Assembly: GCA_020635905.1 (NCBI GenBank)
Contig: JACJYV010000003.1
Location: forward strand, 310,001 to 374,000
Length of the DNA stretch: 64,000 nucleotides
Direction of reading: 5' to 3'
Source of the DNA: Bacteroidia bacterium
Lineage (GTDB): Bacteria; Bacteroidota; Bacteroidia; J057; JADKCL01
Shown here one piece after another: positions 18,201 through 27,419 of the stretch (position 1 is its first letter; the number at the start of each line of letters is the position of its first letter). Both the position numbers and the translations under genes were made by a program. The notes beneath the pieces were generated by a model. It searched no databases. It was not told where the DNA came from and worked only from the letters and a program-made list of their open reading frames with translations.

Positions 18201-19741
18201 AAATCATTCTTTTGCGCCTTCATATCAGGATGTTTTACAAGCTTGGTAAAACTTGGTTTTCCAGCCATGAAATTCGAAGAACTGAACATCCCTCCTTTTT
18301 GACGCTCTGCCCATGCAAAATTTCGATTTTGGAGAGAAATATGACAGTACGCTCCATCCCCTCCCAGTACCCTGGTGCGATTTCCCCCGGCGAAAATTCT
18401 TTGGGTTCCGTTATCCTGGGATCCGGCAATCACCAATTGACCTGAAGGGCCATAATTGCCGGATATAAACTGGGTCACGTAATAGTTGGAATTACACCCT
18501 TCCTTAAATCCATGGGCCAGCCATTTGTGTTTATAAATGCCTCCATCGTTGCCAATCAGGAAATAATTGGTACCCGGGATTCCTTTGGCCACATGCGAAT
18601 CGGGATGGCCGCTTGCTCCACTTACCCAGGCATGCCCACCTGAAGGCTTTACCCCACCAGTAGTACTCACTCTCACATCTTTGGCTCCTGCCACCACATA
18701 ATCGCTGTTATTTTCTGACACGCCCAACATCAATTGATAAGAGCCCTGGGTGTATCCAATTTTGGGTGCAACGTGAGGGGTATACTGCCAGGCCCCACTA
18801 ACGATTTCCATAGACCCAAAATATTTACTTGAATCCTCATCCCCAAAAAGGGCATAAACCTTGTACGGCTCAGATGCACTGTGGGCGATTTCTATGCGGT
18901 TAAAATCGAGGGAGAGGCTCAGATTTACCCAGGCCATGGTTCCGTTATAATAGTACCCTATCCCCGTTCCTGATTCAGCAAACATAATTCCCCCATTTGG
19001 GAAAGACAAAATGTCACAGATGGCGTGGTTACTTGTGTAGGGATTGGTCCATGTTTTCCCACTGTCTGCAGAACAAAGAATCCCATCATCCTTGGTTGCG
19101 ACATACAGGAGAGGATCTGCAGAAGTACCGCCCACTGCCATACGCCAGGTATTTTTCAGACCAGCCTCATTCTCGGACCCTGGAACCAGGTCCCATGAGT
19201 CACCAGCATCCGTAGAAATGAAAATTCCCAAGCCGGGAAAACCATTGGTTACAGCCTCTCCCGTACAAGCCCAAAAGATATCTGCATTAAACGGGTCCTG
19301 GACAATGTCAGAAATACTAATTGTCAATTCATGGTCAAGCTTGGGAATCCAGGTGTCTCCTGTGTCTGTACTTAGCCAGATCCCACCGCTGGCTGCTCCT
19401 GCCAGCACCCGCCCCCCATCTGTCCTGTCCACACAAAGGGCCCGGGTTCTGCCCCCGAGTCCGTTGGGACCAAGCTCGGTGATCTGGGTAAAATAGGTCG
19501 AGCGACTGGAATATTTTTCATCATTCCGTTTTACCTGGGCCAGCCAGCCAGCCGTCATGCCCGGGGGAAATTCGCCGTTTTCATTGCCTTTTTTGGCAAA
19601 AAACCATTCATCAGCCCCCATTTCATCTTCATATTCTTCCTCCTCTTCGTCCTCCCAGGATTGGGAACAAGAGGGTAGCAGGATGGTCTGGGAAAATAAA
19701 AGGAGCAACAGTATCAGGAGGGTTTGAATTCTATTTTTCAT
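15248..19741 (-). CDS. Asp-box propeller plus four MAM-like modules, T9SS cargo with possible lipobox
   Basis: Protein of 1497 residues. The N-terminus is hydrophobic and ends LLPSCSQSW followed by a run of Glu/Asp (WEDEEEEEYEDE), which looks like a lipoprotein signal with an acidic export tail. Residues about 80-735 form a sortilin/Vps10-like propeller with Asp-box motifs (STDTGDTW, STDAGDSW, SADSGKTW). Four repeated modules of about 165 residues follow, starting near 740, 905, 1070 and 1232; each has SFE, DDGDW, TGPxxA and YYxYxEA-like stretches, resembling MAM/jelly-roll domains. A T9SS type A tail starts near 1422 (FYPNPFRQSL). Likely a surface glycan- or protein-binding factor. Confidence 0.85.
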   Translation of the reverse strand: MKNRIQTLLILLLLLFSQTILLPSCSQSWEDEEEEEYEDEMGADEWFFAKKGNENGEFPPGMTAGWLAQVKRNDEKYSSRSTYFTQITELGPNGLGGRTRALCVDRTDGGRVLAGAASGGIWLSTDTGDTWIPKLDHELTISISDIVQDPFNADIFWACTGEAVTNGFPGLGIFISTDAGDSWDLVPGSENEAGLKNTWRMAVGGTSADPLLYVATKDDGILCSADSGKTWTNPYTSNHAICDILSFPNGGIMFAESGTGIGYYYNGTMAWVNLSLSLDFNRIEIAHSASEPYKVYALFGDEDSSKYFGSMEIVSGAWQYTPHVAPKIGYTQGSYQLMLGVSENNSDYVVAGAKDVRVSTTGGVKPSGGHAWVSGASGHPDSHVAKGIPGTNYFLIGNDGGIYKHKWLAHGFKEGCNSNYYVTQFISGNYGPSGQLVIAGSQDNGTQRIFAGGNRTRVLGGDGAYCHISLQNRNFAWAERQKGGMFSSSNFMAGKPSFTKLVKHPDMKAQKNDFYNENQMNYLDGNQLYTRTNSGFWRTTDGGSSFDEIASGSITKINAIGVSYDENPVVYIARNPVNPTPHTLILRFEDAKTIPQNDYDTIFGIPSLIDGDIVGGITVHPSDPNTIFLALSQNVNRERAVMVTNCDGTPDWNEMHTTGVLPENAGVNKIAVDPEDPDNVWFLGTDIGLWYTTNAGTDWIHETDIPNAIISDLRLRISDRRLFLFTKGRGVWWLDLPESACTSPTSLPYKDSFESTITWTQETTDDLDFSLGTAPSGNPNTGPQSGANDESNYLYAEGTASGEVAAMISPCFDFDDVEDPMFKFDYHLFGSGAGTLKLFTRINAGSWVEIWSKTGNQGDVWHTERLTLSTYGFTNRVTYKFEYTTGGSTNNQVALDLIEVVESPGCVDLDDTPQNQSFESGIGFYNQFPADDGDWTIISGSTPTSATGPSAASDGSYYIYAEASGTQNGDLIGFQSQCIDMHDWYSPQIEFDYHMYGSDVGTFTVSSQVDQLPWTDELVVSGNQGNQWESAFLDLLHLKGKSYVTMKFFAEMTGGDAGDIAMDRVIISDNLCNREFPLALSFEGNNWDTQDLWLLQQGGSAGSATGPEEAAEGDYYYYVDATNDYNTTEILDMGVICYNFLDLTSPEITFSYHMWGSDMGTLYLESTTDGGLNWVTHKTISGDQGNVWITTMVDISSLAGLPSVEFRFRAVTGNGPNSNMAIDNFIIRDANGCYAEFPVAEGFESGMAGWVQDNADDGDWVAGTGATPTSNSGPASAFEGSYYAYCTGGAGGNADEINLESPCLNLGGQSQLTLNFAAMLYGPDVGTLSFEAKIGTEDWETVISESGDQGQVWHEIEVDLTDYAGYDNVRFRFHAVHGSTTPSDMAIDGVRLTLGPGEGTILPGDLPGADPGTTLADQTNLTFYPNPFRQSLRVDLPGMLQGKVQIQVFSTEGRILWNRPEVGGTSLEIPGAELPAGLYILKVTADNYNRSFRIVKQ

Positions 19742-20022
19742 TTAACTTTGATTTAGAGGAAAAGAGTGGATTAAATATTGTCTTTACTCTTGCCTGAGCT
19801 TATCTATTAATGTAGGCGGGAAAGGGTTTTTCTGGAAAAATAAAGGGCGAAACACCCCAATTTTTGAGTGAAACGGGGGTTTGGGTGAGGGAATCACAAA
19901 AAGAAAGTAGGATTTTGTTCTTCTAAGGTGAATTGATGGTAAATTGGGAATGAATGCCCCCGGCGGCAATTTCAGGTGAATGTGAGCTGAAAGTAAAAGT
20001 CAATTTTTCAATCGATTATAAA

Positions 20023-20517
20023 ATGCAGCGAAAAGGTCTGAAAGACATTCTTCTGCTGGGCGATCCCCGGCTGTATGAAAATTGTGAGCCCGTATTGGAA
20101 TCTGAATTGGAACTGGTTCCTCTTTGGGTAGCTGATCTGGCCCAGGCCATGCAGGAAATAAGGGAGCAGTATCAGTTCGGGCGCGGCATTGCCGCGCCTC
20201 AATTGGGCATCATGAAGCGCCTCATTTACATTGATCTGGGGCAGCCCCGCATCATTCTCAATCCTGAAATGTATGACCTGAGCCCGGAAATGTTCGAAAT
20301 CTGGGACGACTGCATGAGTTTTCCCAACCTGCTGGTACGGGTGGAAAGGCACCAATCACTTACCCTGAAATACCGTGACGAAAACTGGCATCGCCAGGAA
20401 TGGAAGGCCGAAGGAGCAGAATCTGAGTTGATTCAGCATGAAGTCGATCACCTGAACGGGGTGCTTTGCACCATGCGGGCCCTGGACGACAAGTCGTTCA
20501 GGTGGGTGGGGAGGTAG
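20023..20517 (+). CDS. def: Peptide deformylase
   Basis: I prefer the ATG at 20023 (MQRKGLKDILLLGDP), giving 164 residues, over an upstream ATG at 19954 that adds an unlikely leader. All three family motifs are visible: GRGIAAPQLG, a cysteine motif, and the zinc motif HEVDH in QHEVDHLNG. The enzyme removes the formyl group from nascent proteins. The cysteine motif reads DDCMSFP instead of the usual EGCLS, so this is a divergent deformylase, perhaps a second copy rather than the essential one. Confidence 0.85.
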   Translation: MQRKGLKDILLLGDPRLYENCEPVLESELELVPLWVADLAQAMQEIREQYQFGRGIAAPQLGIMKRLIYIDLGQPRIILNPEMYDLSPEMFEIWDDCMSFPNLLVRVERHQSLTLKYRDENWHRQEWKAEGAESELIQHEVDHLNGVLCTMRALDDKSFRWVGR

Positions 20518-20539
20518 GCTTGGGGTATTGAGGGGGATT

Positions 20540-21343
20540 TCACTCCTCCACGGCTTCGCATTCCCAGCCTTCGTACATGCCGCCGTACTTTTCGGCCAGT
20601 TTGTATAATTGCCAGGTGAGCTCGTTGAGCAGGCTGAGGTCGGGCAGATCCTTGCGGGAAAACTGCAGGGCAAAGGGATATTTGCCCTCACCCGTGGTGC
20701 GTACTTCTTTGTCAATCCTGAAACGGGCCTCTTTCATGCGGTCGCGGTACATTTCGCGGTCGTTTTCGTTGGGGAAATAGGCCCAGTGAAAGATGGCACG
20801 CGGGGTTTGCAGGCGGTCGCCAGCTGCCTGGAGCTCTGCCAGTTGACGCTGGTTGACGATGGCGTTGAATTCACGGGGTTGAGGAAAAAGGAAGGAATGG
20901 TAATACTGCCATTCGGGATCGTGGGTGACTTTGAGGCCGGGATGGTAGGCTTTGAAGGTGGAAATCAGGGGATCGAGAACGTTCAATACTTTCTGGGTAT
21001 CAGCCACATAAAAAAACAACTGTTTTTTGCCATTATACATCACGCGACCTACGTAGCGACCGCCCAGGCGGCCAATTTCCCCGGCCAGGGTATCCTCGAT
21101 GGCGTTGAGGGCATCCCACTCCTCACGGCGGGGAAATCCCCGCTCGTCTGTTTCGAGGGCACGCAATTCAATCACCAGGGCTTCAGGGCGGGTTTCATCC
21201 GTTTTTTCCAGGCGCAAGGCCAGATCCACACTGATAATGGCCTCAAAGGTGTCGATCTTGGTGCTGTATGCATCCCAGCCCTGGGCAAATCCGCCCAGGC
21301 AGGTTAAAGACAGCAACAAAATCAGAACCAGTATTTTATGCAT
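20540..21343 (-). CDS. DUF695 / RraB-like protein, secreted
   Basis: A 267-residue protein with a signal peptide (residues 1-20, ending GGFAQ). The first half matches DUF695 (WDAYSTKIDTFEAIISVDL ... YVGRVMYNGKKQLFFYV). The second half resembles the RraB fold (TPRAIFHWAYFPNENDREMY and LLNELTWQLYKLAEKYGGMY). In E. coli RraB binds RNase E in the cytoplasm; the signal peptide here makes that role unlikely, so the fold has probably been reused. Converges on the deformylase gene with a 22-nt gap. Confidence 0.75.
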   Translation of the reverse strand: MHKILVLILLLSLTCLGGFAQGWDAYSTKIDTFEAIISVDLALRLEKTDETRPEALVIELRALETDERGFPRREEWDALNAIEDTLAGEIGRLGGRYVGRVMYNGKKQLFFYVADTQKVLNVLDPLISTFKAYHPGLKVTHDPEWQYYHSFLFPQPREFNAIVNQRQLAELQAAGDRLQTPRAIFHWAYFPNENDREMYRDRMKEARFRIDKEVRTTGEGKYPFALQFSRKDLPDLSLLNELTWQLYKLAEKYGGMYEGWECEAVEE

Positions 21344-21431
21344 TATGCTTTTCAGGCTGTTTTAGTAAAACAAGCAAATTTCGTGCAGAAATTCTAAGCA
21401 AATTCAATTCAAACTCCCCCCAAACCATTCT

Positions 21432-24400
21432 TTACTGAATGACCACCTTGCGCACGACCTGTGATTCCCCAAATTTTAATTTCAGAAAATAGGTACCCTG
21501 GGCGGCATTTTCCAGATTTACTTCCTGTTGGGTTTGCCAAACTTGTTCCTCGAAGATCATCTGCCCAAATACATTCCAAACTTCGATCTGGCTTCCAGGC
21601 TGTATGCCGTCCAGGGTGAAAATCCCGCGGTTGGGGTTGGGGAAAAGGCGGATTTCGGTCAGGAGGGGATCAGGCGTGCCATTGCAAATCACCACGGTTA
21701 CTGAAATGCTGTCCATTCCATCACATCCATTCGCATCTGTGTAGGAATAGGTGATCGAATGGGTGCCCACCCCGGCAACCGTGGGGTCGAAGGAGGAACC
21801 TGAGACGCCTGTTCCTGAGAAAGTGCCCCCCGCAGGGGTGGCGCTCAGGCTAACGACTCCTGCATTCAAACAAACTGGTCCTGAAACGGGTGAAATGGAT
21901 ACAACTGGCGAAGAATTGATGGTGAGATTCAGGGTGAGGGTGCTGTCGCAACCTGCGGCATTGGTCAGGGTTTGGGTAAATGTACCGCTGGAAGTGTAGT
22001 TTTGCCCGTTCAGGGAAAACCCGTCACAGGCACTTTGGGTAAGGGTGCTGCTCGTGCCATGATTGACCGTGAGATTCAGGGTCAATGTGCTGTCGCAGCC
22101 TTCAGAATTGGTTAGCATTTGAGTGTAGGTACCGCTGGTGGTATAAGTCTGACCATTGAGACTGAATCCGTCGCAGGCGGTTTGGGTAAGAGTTTGGCTG
22201 CTGCTGTGCCTGACCGTAAGATTCAGGGTCAGGACGCTGTCGCAACCCTGGGAATTTGTCAGGGTTTGGGTGTAGGTGCCGCTGGAGGTGTAGGTTTGCC
22301 CGTTGAGATTGTAGCCGTCGCAAACATTTTGGGTGAGGGTTTGACTGGTGCTTTGATTGAGGGAAAGGTTTATGGTCAGAATGCTGTCGCAGCCCTGAGA
22401 ATTGGTCAGGGTTTGAGTGAAAGTGCCGCTGGAGGTGTAGGTCTGGCCATTGAGGGTGTAACTGTCGCAGGCGTTTGGATTGAGGGTATGGCTGCTGCTT
22501 TGGCTCAGCGAAAGGTTAATGGTCAGAATGCTGTCGCAGCCCTGGGAGTTGGAAAGGGTTTGGGTGTAGGTGCCGCTGGAGGTGTAGGTCTGGCCGTTGA
22601 GGGAATAACTGTCGCAGGCGTTTGGATTGAGGGTATGGGTGGATGGTTGGCATTGCTGGATTTTGATAAGGTATGCGTCAGTCGAGCCAGATAAGGTGTT
22701 TTGGTGCCCGTTTAGGGCAATCGAGGTGGAGCTATAAGTTTCCCCGGTAATATAAACACTTCCCGTGCCGGCGCAAGCCACAGACCAATTGGTGGTACCG
22801 TTTGGGTCACCCAAATAAGATGCCCAATCCCTTTGTCCTGCCGAATTAAACTTCACCAACAATCCATCCTGAAGTCCCCCAAAAGTATTCTGGAAACCGC
22901 CCGAGGCTATCCCTGAAGAACTTTTTGTTTGTCCTGCCAGATAAACATTACCTTGAATGTCTGAGGCGACACTCAGAGCGAGATCATCCCCTGTCCCCCC
23001 GTAATAGGTGCCCCATTGCCGGGCTCCTGCAGAGGAAAACTTTACAAGAAATGCATCATAGGCACCCCCAATTGTATTTTGGAACCCACCTGAAGCAATG
23101 TTGGAAGTACTTGTGGTCTTTCCTGAAATGTATAGATTGCCAGAATTATCCCTTCCCGAATAAAAACCCCAATCCTGACCTGAATCACCGTAGTATGTGC
23201 CCCATTGGCGAACGCCTGCGGCATTAAATTTCACCAGAAATGCATCATAACCTCCACCAATCGCATTCTGGAACCCACCCGAAGCGATTCCGCTGCTACT
23301 GTTTGTGGTTCCTGAAATGTAAACGTTTCCACCCGGGTCAGAGTAGGAGGTATATGTGACATCCAGACCTGCCCCACCATAATAAGTGCCCCACTGAAGT
23401 ACACCTGAAGGATTGAATTTGGCAAGGAAGCCGTCCTGACCACCGCCAACGGTATTCTGGTGTCCTCCTGATGCAATCGCATTTGAACTATTTGTCGACC
23501 CTGCAAGGAACACATTGCCAACTGGGTCAACGGAAACTGAATAACCATTTTCAGAAAAATTCCCCCCATAATAGGTCCCCCACTGGCGAATCCCTGATGA
23601 GTTGAATTTTACCAGAAAAGCATCATTCCCACCTCCAAATGTATTCTGATGGCCACCCGAGGCAATTCCTGCACTGCCTGCAGTCCAGCCGGCAAGATAC
23701 ACGTTTCCCCCACCGTCAACTGCAGTGGAATATCCGTAATCACTTGAAGTACCTCCGTAATAAGTAGCCCATTGCCTAACACCAGCCGAATTAAACTTTG
23801 CCAAAAATGCATCCGCACTTCCGCCCCAGGTATTTTGGTGCCCTCCAGAAGCAATCGCATTGGAACTGCCTGTAAATCCAGCCAGGTAAATATCTCCTGT
23901 TCCATCCAGAGCGATACAATAACCAATTTCCTGTAGGGTTCCCCCATAATAGGTGCCCCAGGCGAGGGTTGGATCAATTCTAAGGGTTTGATTTGGATCA
24001 TAGGGGCCCATTGAAAAGGAGATTTCCCCGTTCTCCAACCTGAAGCGGGAATCCACTGGCTCGTCGCCGGAAAACGAAAGCGGGGCATCCTCAGTTATTT
24101 CTCCCAAAGGAGATTTCACCACCAGCCCTCCCTGGTCATTGAGGTGCATTTCTGCCGCACCTTCATACTTCAACCTGATCTGCGAAGGATCAGCGCCAGG
24201 ATGGACAATGAAATCGTATTTCAAACCCTCCCCATGTGAATAAATCACCCAGTCAATGCCCGGATACACTTCCAGCATGGTGATTTTCTGCCAGGATTTC
24301 ACTCCTAAAATGCCCTCAGGAGCAGAAGGGATATTATAATAATTTTCATAATAGGCATTTGGCCCTTCCTTTACCACCATGGGATCAGGATTTGCACCCT

Positions 24401-24836
24401 GCAATTTCATGTCGATCCTGTAGGTCGATACGTCGGGAGTTTCCGGGATTTCACGGCCGGGAAGTGCATTATCTTCTTTTTTCTGCTCACCTTTCTCCTT
24501 CAGGATAGCTTTTTCAAATTGGTAACTGATCCCATTTCCGGCTACAGCAACCTTCAGCGCACCCGTACGGGCCAGAAAAAGAATATCTGGCCTTGGATTT
24601 CCATGTTGGTCAAGGACCTGACCCTGGTTTTCCAAAAACAGAATTCCCTTGGTTTCCATCTGATTTTCAATTGGATTGCCCTTGAATTGGGTCAGGGATT
24701 GATGGGATGAGGTCAGGTCAACCTGCAAAGGTGAGGGTTGGGTAAATGCAGAATTGCACAGGATGGCGAGAAACAAAAGAATCGCCTGAACTTTCCAGAT
24801 TATCGAATTGCGAATGATAGAATCCATGGTTAACAA
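21432..24836 (-). CDS. SBBP seven-bladed propeller protein with Cys repeats and T9SS tail
   Basis: Protein of 1134 residues; the start may be the ATG 9 nt inside the frame (MDSIIRN). A signal peptide is followed by a domain that usually precedes SBBP repeats (FLENQGQVLDQHG). Seven SBBP repeats of about 60 residues (variants of QWGTYYGG ... GNVYLAG) span about 292-729 and probably form a seven-bladed propeller. Five nearly identical units of about 46 residues follow (ACDSYSLNGQTYTSSGTYTQ type, then GCDS), each with two cysteines. An Ig-like domain (about 960-1040) and a T9SS tail (LFPNPNRGIF) close it. Exported surface protein. Confidence 0.87.
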   Translation of the reverse strand: MLTMDSIIRNSIIWKVQAILLFLAILCNSAFTQPSPLQVDLTSSHQSLTQFKGNPIENQMETKGILFLENQGQVLDQHGNPRPDILFLARTGALKVAVAGNGISYQFEKAILKEKGEQKKEDNALPGREIPETPDVSTYRIDMKLQGANPDPMVVKEGPNAYYENYYNIPSAPEGILGVKSWQKITMLEVYPGIDWVIYSHGEGLKYDFIVHPGADPSQIRLKYEGAAEMHLNDQGGLVVKSPLGEITEDAPLSFSGDEPVDSRFRLENGEISFSMGPYDPNQTLRIDPTLAWGTYYGGTLQEIGYCIALDGTGDIYLAGFTGSSNAIASGGHQNTWGGSADAFLAKFNSAGVRQWATYYGGTSSDYGYSTAVDGGGNVYLAGWTAGSAGIASGGHQNTFGGGNDAFLVKFNSSGIRQWGTYYGGNFSENGYSVSVDPVGNVFLAGSTNSSNAIASGGHQNTVGGGQDGFLAKFNPSGVLQWGTYYGGAGLDVTYTSYSDPGGNVYISGTTNSSSGIASGGFQNAIGGGYDAFLVKFNAAGVRQWGTYYGDSGQDWGFYSGRDNSGNLYISGKTTSTSNIASGGFQNTIGGAYDAFLVKFSSAGARQWGTYYGGTGDDLALSVASDIQGNVYLAGQTKSSSGIASGGFQNTFGGLQDGLLVKFNSAGQRDWASYLGDPNGTTNWSVACAGTGSVYITGETYSSTSIALNGHQNTLSGSTDAYLIKIQQCQPSTHTLNPNACDSYSLNGQTYTSSGTYTQTLSNSQGCDSILTINLSLSQSSSHTLNPNACDSYTLNGQTYTSSGTFTQTLTNSQGCDSILTINLSLNQSTSQTLTQNVCDGYNLNGQTYTSSGTYTQTLTNSQGCDSVLTLNLTVRHSSSQTLTQTACDGFSLNGQTYTTSGTYTQMLTNSEGCDSTLTLNLTVNHGTSSTLTQSACDGFSLNGQNYTSSGTFTQTLTNAAGCDSTLTLNLTINSSPVVSISPVSGPVCLNAGVVSLSATPAGGTFSGTGVSGSSFDPTVAGVGTHSITYSYTDANGCDGMDSISVTVVICNGTPDPLLTEIRLFPNPNRGIFTLDGIQPGSQIEVWNVFGQMIFEEQVWQTQQEVNLENAAQGTYFLKLKFGESQVVRKVVIQ
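22000..22660 (-). repeat. Five tandem coding repeats of about 138 bp
   Basis: Within the SBBP protein gene the Cys-repeat units are highly similar at DNA level, with recurring phrases such as gtgccgctggaggtgtaggt and gcagccctgggaattg. Such direct repeats can change copy number by recombination and may vary between strains. Confidence 0.7.
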
Positions 24837-24892
24837 GGTTAATGATCGTGAGAGGCAAATTCCAATGGCAAAATTGTCATTGGGCCTGAAGA

Positions 24893-24900
24893 CAAATATA
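24893..24900 (-). promoter_or_regulatory. Possible -7 element upstream of the SBBP gene
   Basis: On the minus strand the sequence reads TATATTTG, an exact match to the Bacteroidota TANNTTTG -7 consensus, about 55 nt upstream of the start codon. I see no good TTTG at the usual -33 distance. Confidence 0.35.
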
Positions 24901-24982
24901 AAACTTTTTCAAAAAAGGGGGCGCAGGATCGGTCCATTTGCTGCCCGGAAAATCATTCTCCCCGGGAAATAATAGCCGTCAG

Positions 24983-27175
24983 TTAATCAATCACCCCAAT
25001 AATCCGTGGCACATTCCAGATATTTCGGAAAAACGGTCCCCATTTATTTTTCTGGGCCTGCATTTCTTCGCGCTCCCAAAAATGCAGGTTGGTGACCGGG
25101 TACAGGTAGCCAAAATGGTAAGCTGTGGGCTCTTTGCCCTTGCGGGCCAGCCTTTCCAGGGGATAGCGATAGGCCGCTTCGCGCCGCCTGACCAGGCCCA
25201 GGGCCAACAGACGGGTCTGTCGGGCTTTGCCCAAAAATTCCTTGGCCGCCACGGGATCCGTGCCTTTGGAGTGCAATTCCAGATTTTTGCGCAGGATGTA
25301 ATTGAGCACATAATAGCGGTGAAGGGCCCGCAATCCCGTGATTTTGATTCCGTCCACCCACTCATCCACCAGAGGTTGAAGCTTTTTGGGCCAGGCAGAC
25401 TTGCGGTCCTCGAGCTTGCGGGCCAGGTCAGCAGACTTTTCAGAAAATTCCTTCAGGGCAGGGATCACCTGATTTCTGAGCAAGCGCAGGGTGTCGTCAC
25501 CTATATCGCCGCGGTACATTTCGCGGTAGGGAATGACCGGACGGGGTGCCAGATGAAGGTTGAATTTCCCCTTGACTTCGTCCGTGATGGTTTGAGCCAC
25601 CATGTAGCCCATGAGATTCTTTTCCTTAAGATACTTTTCCTGCAATTCCACCACCTCGCGCCAGAGGCGCACGTCGGCCACTTCGCGGGTCATTTGAGGG
25701 GGATACATCCACGGATCGAGGGGCTGTTTGTCGCCATTCCACGTGTATTCCCAACTCCAGCGGGCAATGCTCCAGTCAAACAGCCAGTAGCCCCACTCCC
25801 ACCCCGAACTGAAGGTGAGGTGGCCGGGAACGCCGAGCGAATCCACCAGCAGGATATCCTGCAGGCGGGCACTGAGGTAAGGGGTCAAAAACATGGGCAC
25901 TGAGTTGTCGAAAGTGACCCAGTAAGCAGATTCGGGGTAATACCAGACTTCGCGCTCCTTTTTCTGATCTTTGATCATATCGAGCATGTGGGTCAGGTTT
26001 TCGTTGCCGTAAACCGGGGCATTTTCGTCCTGCAGACTGTAAAACATGACCGTATGCGGCATTACCCCGCGGTTGGAATCGAGCTCCTTTTGCTTGTCGT
26101 TGAGTTCGGGAACGGCTTCTTCGTTCTTTTTGCCGTCCAGTTCCGTACTTTCCTTCACCACGTGTTTGCGCCCCATGAGTTTCACCTGTTTACTTCTCTC
26201 AGCAAGATATTCGAGGATCTGGAGTTGCAATTCGACCTTTTTAGCCTTGTTGCCGCCCGTGAATTCCGTGGTGGAAAATTCCATGTTGAGCACATCCCAA
26301 TCGGCCTGCAGGAGCCAGTCCAGGTTCTTTTTTACCTGTTTTTCTTTGGAAAGAAAGGATTTGAGGGGCATTTGGTATAACATCCAGGATTTTTGCTGGA
26401 TCATGTGGAGGGAAATGTCCACCCCGGCCAGGATGCCGCGTTTGTGGGCATAGTCCACAAATTCTTTGGCATGTTGGGGCCATTGCTCATGGCTGATGCC
26501 CTCCAGCAGGTTGAATTCGAAATAATTTTGTCCGTTGCGGGCCAGCCAGTCAATGTATTCTTTGACTTCCTCCAGACCTTTGGTTTCTTTCACATCCAGC
26601 AATGGTCGGGTCAGTTCGAGGGGATGCTGGGTATGGAGGTGGAACCCCATTTTATCGAAGCGGGGACGCCCGGCAAATTCGAATTTGTCGGGCAGGGGCC
26701 ATTCGCGCAGGTCTGGAATGTAGGTTTCGCGGGGATGGTAAAACTGAAAGCCCAGCAGTTCCTGCATTAATCCATAGATTCCAGCCGCCACCGCATGGGG
26801 ATTGGCCGCAGAAAGGAAAATGATGCGCTGATTGCCTTCCCGCCCGGCCGTCCAGGAAAAGTTGCGGTCGGGCACATTGAGGTAGGGGAAGCGGGATTTG
26901 CGGGCAAACACCGTGGGCGGCATCTCCGCCAGCGGGTTGATCTCAGGCAAAATGATCTCAATCCGCGACTCGAAAGAATGCCGAGAAACGGGTGCTACCG
27001 TGCATTGACAAGCCTTTTGCAAAAGGTTGATGGCGTCGGTGACCGCACTGCCCGAAACGGGGTGCTCCAGGGTGTTGGTGGGAATGACGATGTTGATCTG
27101 GGCGGCGTGGAGGGGTAAATTCAGGCAAAGGAGCAGACAAATCAGGGTAAAAATCCCCCTTCCCTTGGATTTCAT
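24983..27175 (-). CDS. Secreted putative glycoside hydrolase (GH67/GH20-like layout)
   Basis: I use the ATG at 27175 (MKSKGRGIFTLICLLL), which starts a signal peptide ending LHAAQ; the frame continues upstream only through a GC-rich repeat. The mature protein is about 705 residues. Its first 150 residues resemble the small alpha/beta domain that precedes the catalytic barrel in alpha-glucuronidases and hexosaminidases (INIVIPTN ... AANPHAVAAGIYGLMQELLG). The centre looks like a TIM barrel (MGFHLHTQHPLE, WLARNGQNYFEFNLLEG, YAHKRGILAGVDI). The last 200 residues are helical. The substrate is unknown and I cannot assign the catalytic acids. Same strand and about 245 nt downstream of the GH3 fusion gene. 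Confidence 0.6.
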   Translation of the reverse strand: MKSKGRGIFTLICLLLCLNLPLHAAQINIVIPTNTLEHPVSGSAVTDAINLLQKACQCTVAPVSRHSFESRIEIILPEINPLAEMPPTVFARKSRFPYLNVPDRNFSWTAGREGNQRIIFLSAANPHAVAAGIYGLMQELLGFQFYHPRETYIPDLREWPLPDKFEFAGRPRFDKMGFHLHTQHPLELTRPLLDVKETKGLEEVKEYIDWLARNGQNYFEFNLLEGISHEQWPQHAKEFVDYAHKRGILAGVDISLHMIQQKSWMLYQMPLKSFLSKEKQVKKNLDWLLQADWDVLNMEFSTTEFTGGNKAKKVELQLQILEYLAERSKQVKLMGRKHVVKESTELDGKKNEEAVPELNDKQKELDSNRGVMPHTVMFYSLQDENAPVYGNENLTHMLDMIKDQKKEREVWYYPESAYWVTFDNSVPMFLTPYLSARLQDILLVDSLGVPGHLTFSSGWEWGYWLFDWSIARWSWEYTWNGDKQPLDPWMYPPQMTREVADVRLWREVVELQEKYLKEKNLMGYMVAQTITDEVKGKFNLHLAPRPVIPYREMYRGDIGDDTLRLLRNQVIPALKEFSEKSADLARKLEDRKSAWPKKLQPLVDEWVDGIKITGLRALHRYYVLNYILRKNLELHSKGTDPVAAKEFLGKARQTRLLALGLVRRREAAYRYPLERLARKGKEPTAYHFGYLYPVTNLHFWEREEMQAQKNKWGPFFRNIWNVPRIIGVID

Positions 27176-27199
27176 GCTTTTTGGTAAAGTGGCCTCGGC

Positions 27200-27370
27200 T
27201 GTACGTGGGATCCTGGCGGGCCGCGGTGCTTTTTGCGGGCCGCCGTGGAGCAGGGTTGGCTTCCCGGGGGCCGTTGCGCAGCATGCGTGGCCCCCGGGGT
27301 GCGGACGGACAGCCCAGCCCACACGGGGACGGGATTCCGGGCCCGTGACCGGCCCGGAGGGCCGGTGATT
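27200..27370. repeat. GC-rich intergenic hairpin element, copy 1
   Basis: Very GC-rich stretch between two glycosidase-type genes. It contains a 10-bp perfect inverted repeat (CCCGGGGGCC at 27263-27272, GGCCCCCGGG at 27289-27298) and a second hairpin (ACCGGCCC, GGA, GGGCCGGT at 27348-27366). Composition differs sharply from its surroundings. A similar element lies at 34955-35060; both contain TGCGCAGCA. Confidence 0.55.
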
Positions 27371-27419
27371 TTTGTGCGTTCGTGTGGACATTTTAAACAA
27401 ACCCCATCATGCAATTCCC

